A DNA stretch of 10,437 nt, from contig PMYJ01000194.1 in assembly GCA_003170875.1 (NCBI GenBank), positions 1-10,437 of the forward strand, read 5' to 3'. Origin of the DNA: Candidatus Dormiibacterota bacterium (GTDB lineage Bacteria > Chloroflexota > Dormibacteria > Aeolococcales > Aeolococcaceae). Positions within the stretch are counted from its first letter, which is position 1. Every line of letters starts with the position of its first letter. Below, in pieces: positions 1 to 6,322 of this stretch. The notes under the pieces were generated by a model. The model saw only the letters and a program-made list of their open reading frames with translations, searched no databases and was not told the DNA's origin. The position numbers and the translations under genes are program-made.

Positions 1-911
1 TCCTGGTCCGCAAGGTGAACCCGGGGCAGGTGGTCAGCAAGGCCGGGCACGTCTCCTGGAGGCTGGTGGGGGTGGCGATAGCCCTCAACCTCGTGACCAC
101 CCTGCTCCGTGCCCGGAGGTCCCAGATCCTCCTGACGCGCCTTGGCCAGCACGTCCCGTTCGTCCGGATGAACTGGGTGGACCTGGCCGGCCAGACCCTC
201 AGCTGGCTGACCCCGGCCGCGAGCGGTGACCTCTCGCGACCCTACCTCTGGCGCAACCGCGACCGGGTGCCGGTGAGCGCAGGGGTCGCGACCGTCGTGT
301 ACGAGCGGCTGGTCACCATCGTCCAGCTCGGGATCGTCGGCGGCGTGCTGGCCGCCGCCATCTACCTGCCCGCGCTCGCAACAGCGGGTCTGGCGGGGGC
401 CGGCCTGGTCCTCCTCGCCTCCCCCTGGTGGGCCAGCGTGATCACCCGGCACTTCTTCACGACCGGCGTCCCACCGGGGCGCCACGGGCTGGTCGGCGGC
501 ATACTCCGATCGCTGGTGCAGCTCGAGGAGCTCGGTCTGGCGCCCCGGCTCGGCGCCGTCTTCGCCTTCTACAGCCTCGTCGTCTTCACGGTCAGCGGCT
601 TCCAGATCCTGCTGCTCGTCTGGGGGCTCGGGGCGGGCGTCACGCTGGGCGTGGCCATCGCCGCCTACTGCGTCTCCCAGGTGATCGGCAGCGTCTCGAC
701 GCTGCCCTTCGGCATCGGCGCCGCCGATGTCACGACCGCCGCCCTCCTGGTCGCCGGTGGGCTGACCAAGGTGGACGCCGTGGCGGTCACCGTCCTGGTG
801 CGAGTGGCCATGACCCTCCCGCTCGGCATCGCGGGGGCCGTCGGGATCATGCTCCTAGGGCGCCCGCGTATCCTCGAGGACGAGGCCGCCCCGGCCCCGG
901 TGAGCCCGTGA
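1..911 (+). CDS. Flippase-like / lysylphosphatidylglycerol synthase TM-region family membrane protein (5' partial)
   Basis: The reading frame is open from base 3, so the N-terminus lies outside the window; 302 residues are visible, ending at TGA 909-911. The GTG at 15 is in frame but need not be the start. The protein is strongly hydrophobic with about six to seven membrane spans. It matches the general pattern of the UPF0104/LPG_synthase_TM family (the MprF flippase-domain and AglD-like superfamily): an RARRSQILL segment after the first span, a TPAASGDLSRPYLWR loop corresponding to the family's 'PG..GD..R' motif, VVYERLVTI matching its 'vveRl.dl', and a C-terminal LPFGIGAADVTTA segment matching 'lP.giG..E'. 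Members move or modify lipids in the cytoplasmic membrane or assist glycan assembly; the exact substrate cannot be read here. Its stop overlaps the next gene's GTG (GTGA), so it heads or lies within the sulfoquinovose operon. Family call is firm, function is inference. Confidence 0.8.
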   Translation, partial: LVRKVNPGQVVSKAGHVSWRLVGVAIALNLVTTLLRARRSQILLTRLGQHVPFVRMNWVDLAGQTLSWLTPAASGDLSRPYLWRNRDRVPVSAGVATVVYERLVTIVQLGIVGGVLAAAIYLPALATAGLAGAGLVLLASPWWASVITRHFFTTGVPPGRHGLVGGILRSLVQLEELGLAPRLGAVFAFYSLVVFTVSGFQILLLVWGLGAGVTLGVAIAAYCVSQVIGSVSTLPFGIGAADVTTAALLVAGGLTKVDAVAVTVLVRVAMTLPLGIAGAVGIMLLGRPRILEDEAAPAPVSP

Positions 912-1924
912 CCACCGAGGAGACCGCCGTCGCGGCCACTTCGGGCGGGGGGGAGACAGCCTCGACTCCCACCCGGGTTGCGGTGGTCGGAGGGGCCGGC
1001 TTCATCGGCAGCCACCTGGTCGAGCTGCTCGCCGCCGACCAGCTGTCGGTGTTGGTGATCGACGATCTCACCCACCCCTGCGGAGTCGCGCTCCCCGCGA
1101 CGGTCGAGGTCCTGGAGGCGGATGCCGGCACCCCCGAGGCAGCGGATGCCCTGGCTCGCTTCCGGCCCCAGGCACTCGTCCACCTCGCCGCCAAGGGAGG
1201 CGTGAACCGAGCTCTGCGGGACCCCGGGGACCACATCCGGCGGGTCCTCGCCAGCTCGGTGGCCTGCTTCGAGGCAGCCGCTCGGGCGGGCTGCCAAGCA
1301 CTCCTCATCGCCTCGTCGGGAGGGGCGGTGTACGGCGATGCCGAGCGGCTCCCGGCATCCGAGGAGCTCACCCCCGCGCCGCGATCCGCCTACGGCGCGG
1401 AGAAGCTCTGCGAGGAGACCTACCTCTGGACCTACCGACAGCGCGGGATGCGCACCGTCGCCCTGCGGTTCGGCAACGTCTACGGGCCGCGCCAGGACGG
1501 CACCGGCGAGGCCGGCGTGGTCGCCATCTCCTCGACCCGGCTGGTCCAGGGATTGCGCCCGGTGATCTACGGCGACGGCTCCCAGACCCGCGACTTCGTC
1601 TACGTGGCGGACGTGGCCGCCGCCACCCGAGCAGCCCTGCTCAGCTCCATCAGCGGGTCCCTGAACGTGGGCACCGGGAGAGAGACGAGTGTCCGCGAGG
1701 TGGTCGCCGGGCTGATCCGGGCCTCCGGGTCGGAGATCGCCCCCGACTTCCAGGCTGCCAAGCCCGGCGAGGTCGCCCGGGCCTGCATCGACCCGGGGCG
1801 CGCGGAGCGCTCGCTCGGGTGGAAGGCTCAAACTTCCCTCCCCGAGGGTCTCGCCCTGACCCATCGGTTCTTCGCCACCCAACCAGCACGGACATCGCCG
1901 GCCGGGGTTCGCCCGGCCAACTAG
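908..1924 (+). CDS. NAD-dependent epimerase/dehydratase (UDP-glucose 4-epimerase-like extended SDR)
   Basis: A 338-residue extended short-chain dehydrogenase/reductase, probably acting on a nucleotide-activated sugar in the cytoplasm. The Rossmann glycine motif GGAGFIG is at residues 28-34, an acidic turn (IDDL, 51-54) follows beta-2, and the catalytic set is visible as Ser136/Ser137 in IASSGGAVYG and Tyr162-x3-Lys166 in SAYGAEK. The substrate-side segment RFGNVYGPRQ (187-196) and YGDGSQTRDFVYVADVA (221-237) are typical of GalE-like and dTDP-glucose dehydratase-like enzymes. GTG 908 was chosen because it overlaps the previous stop as GTGA, suggesting translational coupling; no good Shine-Dalgarno is visible. 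It leaves a poorly conserved leader of about 22 residues, so a start further in is possible. It precedes sqdB by 11 nt. It could supply a second UDP-sugar for the same glycoconjugate. Substrate is unknown. Confidence 0.85.
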   Translation: MTTEETAVAATSGGGETASTPTRVAVVGGAGFIGSHLVELLAADQLSVLVIDDLTHPCGVALPATVEVLEADAGTPEAADALARFRPQALVHLAAKGGVNRALRDPGDHIRRVLASSVACFEAAARAGCQALLIASSGGAVYGDAERLPASEELTPAPRSAYGAEKLCEETYLWTYRQRGMRTVALRFGNVYGPRQDGTGEAGVVAISSTRLVQGLRPVIYGDGSQTRDFVYVADVAAATRAALLSSISGSLNVGTGRETSVREVVAGLIRASGSEIAPDFQAAKPGEVARACIDPGRAERSLGWKAQTSLPEGLALTHRFFATQPARTSPAGVRPAN

Positions 1925-1930
1925 GGGAGA
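1924..1930 (+). promoter_or_regulatory. Ribosome binding site of sqdB
   Basis: GGGGAGA lies 5 nt before ATG 1936 and overlaps the last base of the upstream TAG stop codon. It fixes the start of the sulfoquinovose synthase at 1936 rather than at the in-frame upstream ATG at 1819, which lies inside the epimerase gene. Confidence 0.7.
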
Positions 1931-1935
1931 CAGCA

Positions 1936-3150
1936 ATGCGCATCGCGGTCCTGGGAGCCGACGGCTACCTCGGGTGGCCGACCGCCCTTCACCTCTCTGC
2001 ACGCGGCCATGACGTCATCGGGGTCGACAGCCTGGTGCGGCGGCGTTGGGACGAGGAGTGCGGCACGGACAGTCTGACGCCGATCGCCTCGATCGCCGAG
2101 CGGCTGGCCCGGTGGCAGGCTGAGAGCGGCCACAAGATCGACTGGCATCAGATCGACCTCCGCAACGCCGCCGTCGTCGACGAGCTGATCCGCACCACGC
2201 AGCCCGACGCCATCGTCCACTTCGCCGAGCAGCGATCGGCCCCCTACTCGATGATCAGCCCCCGCCACGGCGTGGAGACGCAGGTCAACAACGTGGTGGG
2301 CACCCTCAACGTCCTCCTCTCCATGCGCGACCAGGCGCCCGCCTGCCACCTGATCAAGCTCGGGACGATGGGCGAGTACGGGACCCCGAACATCGACATC
2401 GAGGAAGGCTTCATCGACATCGAGCACAACGGTCGTCACGACCGGATGCTTTACCCCAAGCAGCCGGGGTCTCTCTACCACCTCTCCAAAGTCCACGACA
2501 GCCACAACCTCGACTTCGCCTGCCGGATCTGGGATCTGCGAGCCACCGACCTCAACCAGGGTGTGGTCTACGGGACCACCACCGAGGAGACGGCGCTGCA
2601 CGCGCAGCTGATCACCCGGTTCGACTACGACGGCATCTGGGGGACGGTTCTCAACCGCTTCTGTGTCCAGGCGGCGGTCGGCGAGCCGCTCACCGTGTAC
2701 GGCAAGGGCGGTCAGACCCGCGGCTTCCTGGATATCCGCGACACCGTGCGCTGCATCGAGCTGGCGGCTCTCAACGCACCGGCCGCCGGCGAGTACCGCG
2801 TCTACAACCAGTTCACCGAGCAGTTCTCGGTCCTCGGGCTGGCCGAGAAGGTGGAGCACGCCCGCGCCGCCCACGGCCTCCCGACCACCATCTCCCACGT
2901 TCCCAACCCGCGCCGGGAGAAAGAGGAGCACTACTACAACGCCAAGCACCAGCGCCTCCTCGACCTCGGCCTCGAGCCCCACGGGCTGACCGACAGCCTG
3001 ATCGACAACGTGATCCAGACCGTCGAGGCGAACGTCTCCCGGGTCAAGCGCAACACCATCGAGGCGACCATCGACTGGCGCAAGGGTGGCTCCGTCTACG
3101 CCGGGGGCCGGGCGCCGGCACTGACCGCCCTCGCCGGCATCGGTGGCTAG
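1936..3150 (+). CDS. sqdB: UDP-sulfoquinovose synthase (SqdB/SQD1)
   Basis: A 404-residue extended SDR enzyme that converts UDP-glucose plus sulfite to UDP-sulfoquinovose using bound NAD+, the committed step of sulfolipid (SQDG) head-group synthesis. The N-terminal nucleotide fold is GADGYLGW (7-14). The sequence tracks plant SQD1 through long near-identical blocks: SLTPIASI (46-53), EQRSAPYSMI (98-107), KLGTMGEYGTPNIDIEEG (141-158), YHLSKVHDSHN (181-191), RATDLNQGVVYG (202-213), RFCVQAAVG (241-249), YGKGGQTRG (255-263), and further on YNQFTEQFS and EEHYYNAKH. The catalytic residues known from Arabidopsis SQD1 (Thr145, Tyr182, Lys186) correspond to Thr144, Tyr181 and Lys185. Full length is close to the plant enzyme without its transit peptide. 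The related archaeal Agl3 makes the same sugar nucleotide for S-layer N-glycans, so the product need not be SQDG. The enzyme call is very secure; the end product is inferred. Confidence 0.95.
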   Translation: MRIAVLGADGYLGWPTALHLSARGHDVIGVDSLVRRRWDEECGTDSLTPIASIAERLARWQAESGHKIDWHQIDLRNAAVVDELIRTTQPDAIVHFAEQRSAPYSMISPRHGVETQVNNVVGTLNVLLSMRDQAPACHLIKLGTMGEYGTPNIDIEEGFIDIEHNGRHDRMLYPKQPGSLYHLSKVHDSHNLDFACRIWDLRATDLNQGVVYGTTTEETALHAQLITRFDYDGIWGTVLNRFCVQAAVGEPLTVYGKGGQTRGFLDIRDTVRCIELAALNAPAAGEYRVYNQFTEQFSVLGLAEKVEHARAAHGLPTTISHVPNPRREKEEHYYNAKHQRLLDLGLEPHGLTDSLIDNVIQTVEANVSRVKRNTIEATIDWRKGGSVYAGGRAPALTALAGIGG

Positions 3151-3946
3151 CCGGAGAGCCGGCAGCCCATCGCAGGGCCCGGAGGCGGCGAACCCGCGTC
3201 TCAGCAGCCTGAGCCTGGTGCTCCCGGTCCACAACGAGGCCGAGAACATAGCCTGGCTGCTGCCCCACGCGGCCGACGTCCTGCCGGGCATCGCGAGCCG
3301 CTTCGACCTCGTGATCGTCGACGACGGGAGCACCGACGGGAGCGGCGAGCTGGCCACCTCCCTCGCCGGGAAGCTGGGGATCTCGCTGCGCGTGCTCCGG
3401 CACGACCAGAAGAGCGGGTACGGGATCACAGTCGGCGACGGCCTCCGGGCCGCCCGGGGGGACTTCGTCGCCTTCACCGATGCCGACGGTCAGTTCGAGA
3501 TCGCCGACCTGGCCCTGCTCGTCCCCCTCCTTGACCGTGCCGACCTCGCCGCCGGCTGGCGGGAGGAGCGGCGCGACGCCCGGGCCCGGGAGGTGGTCAG
3601 TTGGGTCTTCAACACCCTGGTGGCGGTCCTCTACCGCCTCCCCTACCGCGACGTCGACTGCGCCCTGAAGCTGATGCGGCGTGAGGTCCTGGATTCCCTC
3701 ACCCTGGAGGCCCGGAGTGCCTTGATCAACGCCGAGCTCTACTACAAGGCCCGGTACGCCGGCTGGCGGATCGCCCAGGTTCCCGTCCCCCATCACCCTC
3801 GGGTGGCGGGCCGGCGCTCAGGTGCCCGGCCGCGCGCCATCGCGCGGGCCATCAAGGAGCTGTTCCTCTTCCGCCTGCGCATCCGGCGGTCGCTCCCGCC
3901 CCGGCACGCCGCCATCTCGGTGGGCGAGCCGGCCGACCAGGACTGA
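3143..3946 (+). CDS. Family 2 glycosyltransferase, DPM1-like (soluble, polyprenyl-phosphate type)
   Basis: A 267-residue GT-A fold glycosyltransferase. Motifs in order: PVHNEAENI (28-36) starting the nucleotide-binding beta strand, VDDGSTDGS (59-67), and the metal/UDP-binding DADGQ (114-118 region). After these come DCALKLMRREVL (172-183), matching the 'D..cGfk..rR' segment of dolichol-phosphate-mannose-synthase-like enzymes, and VPVPHHPRVAGRRSG (213-227), matching their 'evpv.h..R..G.sk' segment. There is no C-terminal membrane pair, so it is probably a peripheral membrane enzyme. GTG 3143 overlaps the sqdB stop by 8 nt and no other start fits before the first motif, implying coupled translation. 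Given its position it may transfer sulfoquinovose, or the sugar made by the upstream epimerase, to a lipid or polyprenyl phosphate. This differs from cyanobacterial SqdX, which is GT4. Family is secure; donor and acceptor are inference. Confidence 0.88.
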   Translation: MASRRAGSPSQGPEAANPRLSSLSLVLPVHNEAENIAWLLPHAADVLPGIASRFDLVIVDDGSTDGSGELATSLAGKLGISLRVLRHDQKSGYGITVGDGLRAARGDFVAFTDADGQFEIADLALLVPLLDRADLAAGWREERRDARAREVVSWVFNTLVAVLYRLPYRDVDCALKLMRREVLDSLTLEARSALINAELYYKARYAGWRIAQVPVPHHPRVAGRRSGARPRAIARAIKELFLFRLRIRRSLPPRHAAISVGEPADQD

Positions 3947-3950
3947 GGCA

Positions 3951-3965
3951 CCGGCCGAGGGCCGG
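3951..3965. terminator. GC hairpin after the sulfoquinovose operon (possible terminator)
   Basis: CCGGCC-GAG-GGCCGG forms a perfect 6-bp stem with a 3-nt loop, 5 nt after the glycosyltransferase stop. There is no T-run on either strand, as is common for terminators in very GC-rich genomes. It lies between two convergent genes. Chance occurrence is possible at this base composition. Confidence 0.35.
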
Positions 3966-3981
3966 CCGATCCCCCACCCGC

Positions 3982-3997
3982 CGGAGGGAAGCCTCCG
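3982..3997. terminator. Bidirectional hairpin between convergent genes
   Basis: CGGAGG-GAAG-CCTCCG is a perfect 6-bp stem with a GAAG tetraloop, 8 nt beyond the chemoreceptor stop on the - strand and 36 nt beyond the glycosyltransferase stop on the + strand. Its place in a 58-nt convergent gap suggests it ends transcription from one or both sides. No U-tract follows in either direction. Confidence 0.45.
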
Positions 3998-4004
3998 ACC
4001 CGGA

Positions 4005-5240
4005 TCAGTCGGCGGCGACGCCCGCGTAGCGCGGGTCGAGGGCGTCGGCCGAGCCGGGGGCGGCACCGGGCAGCGGTGGCGGCTCCGGTGGGGCGGCCTG
4101 GTCCGAGCGCGCGGAGGCGACGATCTGGAGGTCCCCGGCCATCTCCGCCTGACCGCTCGCGGCCACGGCAATCTGCTGGGCGGTGGCGGACACCTGGCGG
4201 CTGGCCACGCTGACCTGCTCCATCGCCTCCACCACCTGCTCCGACGCCGAGCGCTGCTGCTGGGTGGCGAGCCGGACGTTTGAGCTGGCCTCGGCGACCT
4301 GTTCCATGAGCCCAAGCCCGATCTGGAGCTGGGCGGCGCCCTCCTCCATGGCGATGACGGTGGCGCTGGTCTCCGACTCAGCGCTCTCGGTGATCGTGGA
4401 GATGTCCGCGGCCAGCGCCTTGGAGCGGTCGGCGAGCCGCCTCACCTCGTCCGCCACCACCGCGAAACCGCGGCCGGCCTCGCCGGCCCGGGCCGCCTCG
4501 ATGGCGGCGTTGAGGGCGAGGAGGTTGGTCTGGTCGGCGATGTCGTTGATCATGCCGAGGATCCGGCCGATGTCGCGGACGCGGTCGGTGAGGGCGACGG
4601 TGCGCTGACCCGAGGTCAGGATGCGCTCGTGAGCGCGGTCGAGGTTGTCCCGGGTCTCGGCGGCCTGGGTGGCCACCCGCTCCACGGTGTCGGCGATGTG
4701 GGCGGATGTCCGGGCCAGCTCCTCCATGCTCGCCGAGGTCTCGACGGCCGCCGAGGTCTGCTCGGCGGTGGTCGACACCAGCTGGGTGGACGCCTCGGAG
4801 AGACGGGAGGCGGATGCGGCGAGCTCGCCGCTCACCTCCCTGACCCGCTCGACCATCCCGCCCAACCGCTCGACCATGAGGTTGAAGGCCAACCCGAGCT
4901 CTTTGACCTCGGCCGCCCCCCCGGGGTCGACCCGGGCGGCGACGTCGCCGGCTGCGACCTGCCGGGCTAGCCGGCCGAGGGCGCGGATGTGAGTGGTCTC
5001 GCGGTATGCGACGAGGCAGGCGGTAGCGCCGAGCAGGATCACGCCGACCAGACCGACCAGGATCGCCACCGTGCGCACCTGACCCGCCATGGCGGAGGTC
5101 CAGCCGCGGCCGGAGGTGGCGGCGCCGAGGGCCACCACGAGGAGCACCAGCACGACGATGCCGGCGGTGACGACTCCTGCGACGACGCGGACGAGGAACC
5201 GGTCCAGCATCCGCCGGATCGCTGCTCCGAGGTTGACCAT
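4005..5240 (-). CDS. Methyl-accepting chemotaxis protein with minimal periplasmic segment
   Basis: A 411-residue chemoreceptor. Membrane spans are at about 16-40 and 56-79, joined by a loop of only some 15 residues, so there is no room for a folded extracytoplasmic sensor domain. A HAMP domain follows at about 80-131, then the coiled-coil signalling domain to about 375. The highly conserved hairpin tip is at about 230-268 (INDIADQTNLLALNAAIEAA, then the RAGEAGRGFAVVADEVRRLA segment), which contacts CheA and CheW. Flanking helices rich in Ala, Ser, Thr, Gln and Glu provide methylation-type sites. The tail (about 381-411) is proline- and alanine-rich and lacks the enterobacterial CheR-tethering pentapeptide. 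ATG 5240 is preceded by GGAGG at 5 nt; the frame stays open upstream but without family similarity. No che genes are in the window. It might sense redox, membrane or intracellular signals, or regulate a non-flagellar Che-like pathway such as pilus motility; that is inference. Confidence 0.92.
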   Translation of the reverse strand: MVNLGAAIRRMLDRFLVRVVAGVVTAGIVVLVLLVVALGAATSGRGWTSAMAGQVRTVAILVGLVGVILLGATACLVAYRETTHIRALGRLARQVAAGDVAARVDPGGAAEVKELGLAFNLMVERLGGMVERVREVSGELAASASRLSEASTQLVSTTAEQTSAAVETSASMEELARTSAHIADTVERVATQAAETRDNLDRAHERILTSGQRTVALTDRVRDIGRILGMINDIADQTNLLALNAAIEAARAGEAGRGFAVVADEVRRLADRSKALAADISTITESAESETSATVIAMEEGAAQLQIGLGLMEQVAEASSNVRLATQQQRSASEQVVEAMEQVSVASRQVSATAQQIAVAASGQAEMAGDLQIVASARSDQAAPPEPPPLPGAAPGSADALDPRYAGVAAD

Positions 5241-5416
5241 GACAGCCTCCAGCCCGCCCACACCCAGCCGGCGTGGCATCCCGGTTCGGCTCTCAGATGT
5301 AGCACCCCCCGGAGTAAAGGTGGGGTGAGGTTTGCGTGACGGCCTGCTCACAGTCCGGCACGGCGGCCGGCTGAGAGCGGCGCGGACCTCCGGCGGCGGG
5401 GAGCGCGGCAGGCCCC
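5241..5416 (-). other. 176-bp leader/intergenic region upstream of the chemoreceptor
   Basis: It contains two inverted repeats: GGCCTGC (5341-5347) with GCAGGCC (5408-5414), 60 nt apart, and CACCCC (5303-5308) with GGGGTG (5322-5327) around a 13-nt AT-richer loop. The first sits directly after the zinc-ribbon gene stop and might take part in termination. The second lies about 63-88 nt before the chemoreceptor ATG. A weak - strand promoter (TTTACT with a poor GTCACG -35 box at 17 nt) can be drawn but is not convincing. Confidence 0.3.
5246..5250 (-). promoter_or_regulatory. Ribosome binding site of the chemoreceptor gene
   Basis: GGAGG on the - strand, 5 nt before the ATG at 5240. It decides the start against the longer open frame that runs up to 5705. 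Confidence 0.65.
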
Positions 5417-5749
5417 TCAGCGGCGGACGAGCAGCTCCGTGAGAGGTCCGGCGTGCCCGGCGAGGATCTCGTGGAGCTCGAGGATCTCGTCGCCCGAGAT
5501 GGGCGCGTCCACCCGCTCCCCGCCCTCGTCCGCGTTCGGAGCGGTCACAGCCCCCTCCGGGGCCTCGACCTCGCTCTGGAAGATGATCTGGAGCAGGTTC
5601 TCGTCGTTGCAGGAGCGGCAGGTGACCCGAACCAGCGCCCGGTTGCCCTGCTGGGCGAGGACGTTGATGCCGCACTCGGCCATGCTCTCCCCGCACTGGA
5701 CACAACGGTACCGCCGGGCCTGGGAGCGGAGCAGCTGGACGAGATCCAC
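5417..5749 (-). CDS. Small zinc-ribbon protein, hypothetical
   Basis: A 110-residue protein of unknown function. Two CxxC pairs, Cys16-x2-Cys19 and Cys44-x2-Cys47, separated by 24 residues, form a typical treble/zinc-ribbon metal site; an extra Cys26 lies between them. Hydrophobic strands between the pairs (INVLAQQ, RALVRVTC) and after them (LLQIIF) complete a compact beta fold over residues 1-58. The rest is acidic and flexible (about 59-85), then a short helix at 86-108 containing ISGDEILELHEILAG. There is no signal peptide, so it is cytoplasmic. GTG 5749 lies 6 nt after a TATACT -10 box, with no ribosome site in front, which fits a leaderless mRNA. It precedes the chemoreceptor gene by 176 nt on the same strand. 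Such ribbons bind nucleic acid or protein partners; no specific family name is recognised. Confidence 0.75.
   Translation of the reverse strand: MDLVQLLRSQARRYRCVQCGESMAECGINVLAQQGNRALVRVTCRSCNDENLLQIIFQSEVEAPEGAVTAPNADEGGERVDAPISGDEILELHEILAGHAGPLTELLVRR
5461..5490. repeat. 12-bp direct repeat within the zinc-ribbon gene
   Basis: CGAGGATCTCGT occurs at 5461-5472 and again at 5479-5490, a period of 18 bases in frame. In the protein it gives the echo DEIL-ELHEIL near the C-terminus, suggesting a small in-frame duplication or constrained helix codons. Confidence 0.5.
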
Positions 5750-5755
5750 GGTCTC

Positions 5756-5783
5756 AGTATAGGCAGCCGCGCCGAATCACCAA
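5756..5783 (-). promoter_or_regulatory. Sigma-70-type promoter for a leaderless zinc-ribbon mRNA
   Basis: On the - strand, TTGGTG (-35, 5778-5783) is followed after 16 nt by TATACT (-10, 5756-5761), an unusually good -10 box for this GC-rich sequence. The GTG start at 5749 comes 6 nt after the -10 box, where transcription would begin. No Shine-Dalgarno can fit, so the start codon itself is probably the first base of the mRNA. Confidence 0.6.
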
Positions 5784-5822
5784 GACGCCGATCGCCCCCC
5801 AAGCCGCGGATCGGGGGTCCCC

Positions 5823-6191
5823 CTACCAGACGTGGGCGCCCTCGGGAGCCAGCCGCTCCGCGCCGGTCCGGGGGAGCTTGACGATGACCCCGCGCCCGTC
5901 CCGGGCGTACTCACGGTGGAGGAGGGCGGCCAGGTCGACGAGGTCGACGGGGGGCGAGTAGTAGTCGCCCTGGGCCAGCCGGCAGCCCATCTCGCGGAGC
6001 CGGGCGACCTGGTGGACGGTCTCCACGCCCTCGGCGATGACCTCGAGATCCAGGATCTTGGCCATGGCTAGGATGGCGCGGGCGATCGGAGCGGTCTCGC
6101 CGACCCCGACCATGTCCTTGATGAAGGCCCGTTCCACCTTGAGCACGTCGAAGTCGCACATGGTCAGGTAGGTGAGCGACGTGGCACGCGC
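5823..6191 (-). pseudogene. C-terminal remnant of an EAL (c-di-GMP phosphodiesterase) domain
   Basis: The frame holds only the last part of an EAL domain. SLTYLTMCDFDVLKVERAFI matches the segment after the DDFGTGYSSL motif ('SL.yL..lpvd.LKID.sFv'), followed by ARAILAMAKILDLEVIAEGVET, LREMGCRLAQGDYYSPP and a short C-terminal tail. Full EAL domains are about 240 residues; at most 122 are open here. The EAL signature itself, the Asn and Glu metal ligands and the DDFG motif are absent. The late catalytic Lys (LKVER), the EGVET glutamate and the QG glutamine remain. An in-frame TGA at 6192-6194 stops the frame four codons before the homology begins, and no other frame upstream shows the missing part. 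ATG 6161 would give 112 residues. It is most likely a decayed gene left by a deletion or rearrangement. A short non-catalytic EAL-derived protein is possible but no ribosome site supports it. Confidence 0.75.
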
Positions 6192-6322
6192 TCAGCGGAG
6201 TGGCGAGCGCACCATCAAGCCGTCAAACTTCCATCACCTTTGCCCCGGTGGATTCGACCCTGGGTGATCCGGCGTGGCGCGGGTGTGACAGCCGGGCGGG
6301 GCGGAACGCACTCGCAACGGTA

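Noticed and set aside
665..2002. Antisense open frame of 445 residues opposite the epimerase
   Set aside because: Shadow of a well-supported SDR gene; the translation is rich in Gly, Arg and Pro with no motif.
1921..3477. Long antisense open frame (518 residues) opposite sqdB and the glycosyltransferase gene
   Set aside because: It mirrors highly conserved sqdB sequence, has no domain, has low-complexity composition, and is explained by scarce stop codons in GC-rich DNA.
5241..5340. CACGCAAACC in the chemoreceptor leader as a piece of a c-di-GMP (GEMM-I) riboswitch
   Set aside because: Tempting next to an EAL remnant and a chemoreceptor, but the GNRA tetraloop stem, the second conserved GGACGCAAAGCC block and the closing P2 sequence are not found.
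5241..5705. Upstream extension of the chemoreceptor to 5705
   Set aside because: The extra part is the zinc-ribbon gene read in the wrong frame plus a leader; GGAGG before ATG 5240 and the position of the first span fix the start.
5814..5824. GGGGGTCCCCC palindrome at the end of the EAL remnant
   Set aside because: No loop is possible within the palindrome and there is no T-run; G/C runs of this kind are expected by chance here.
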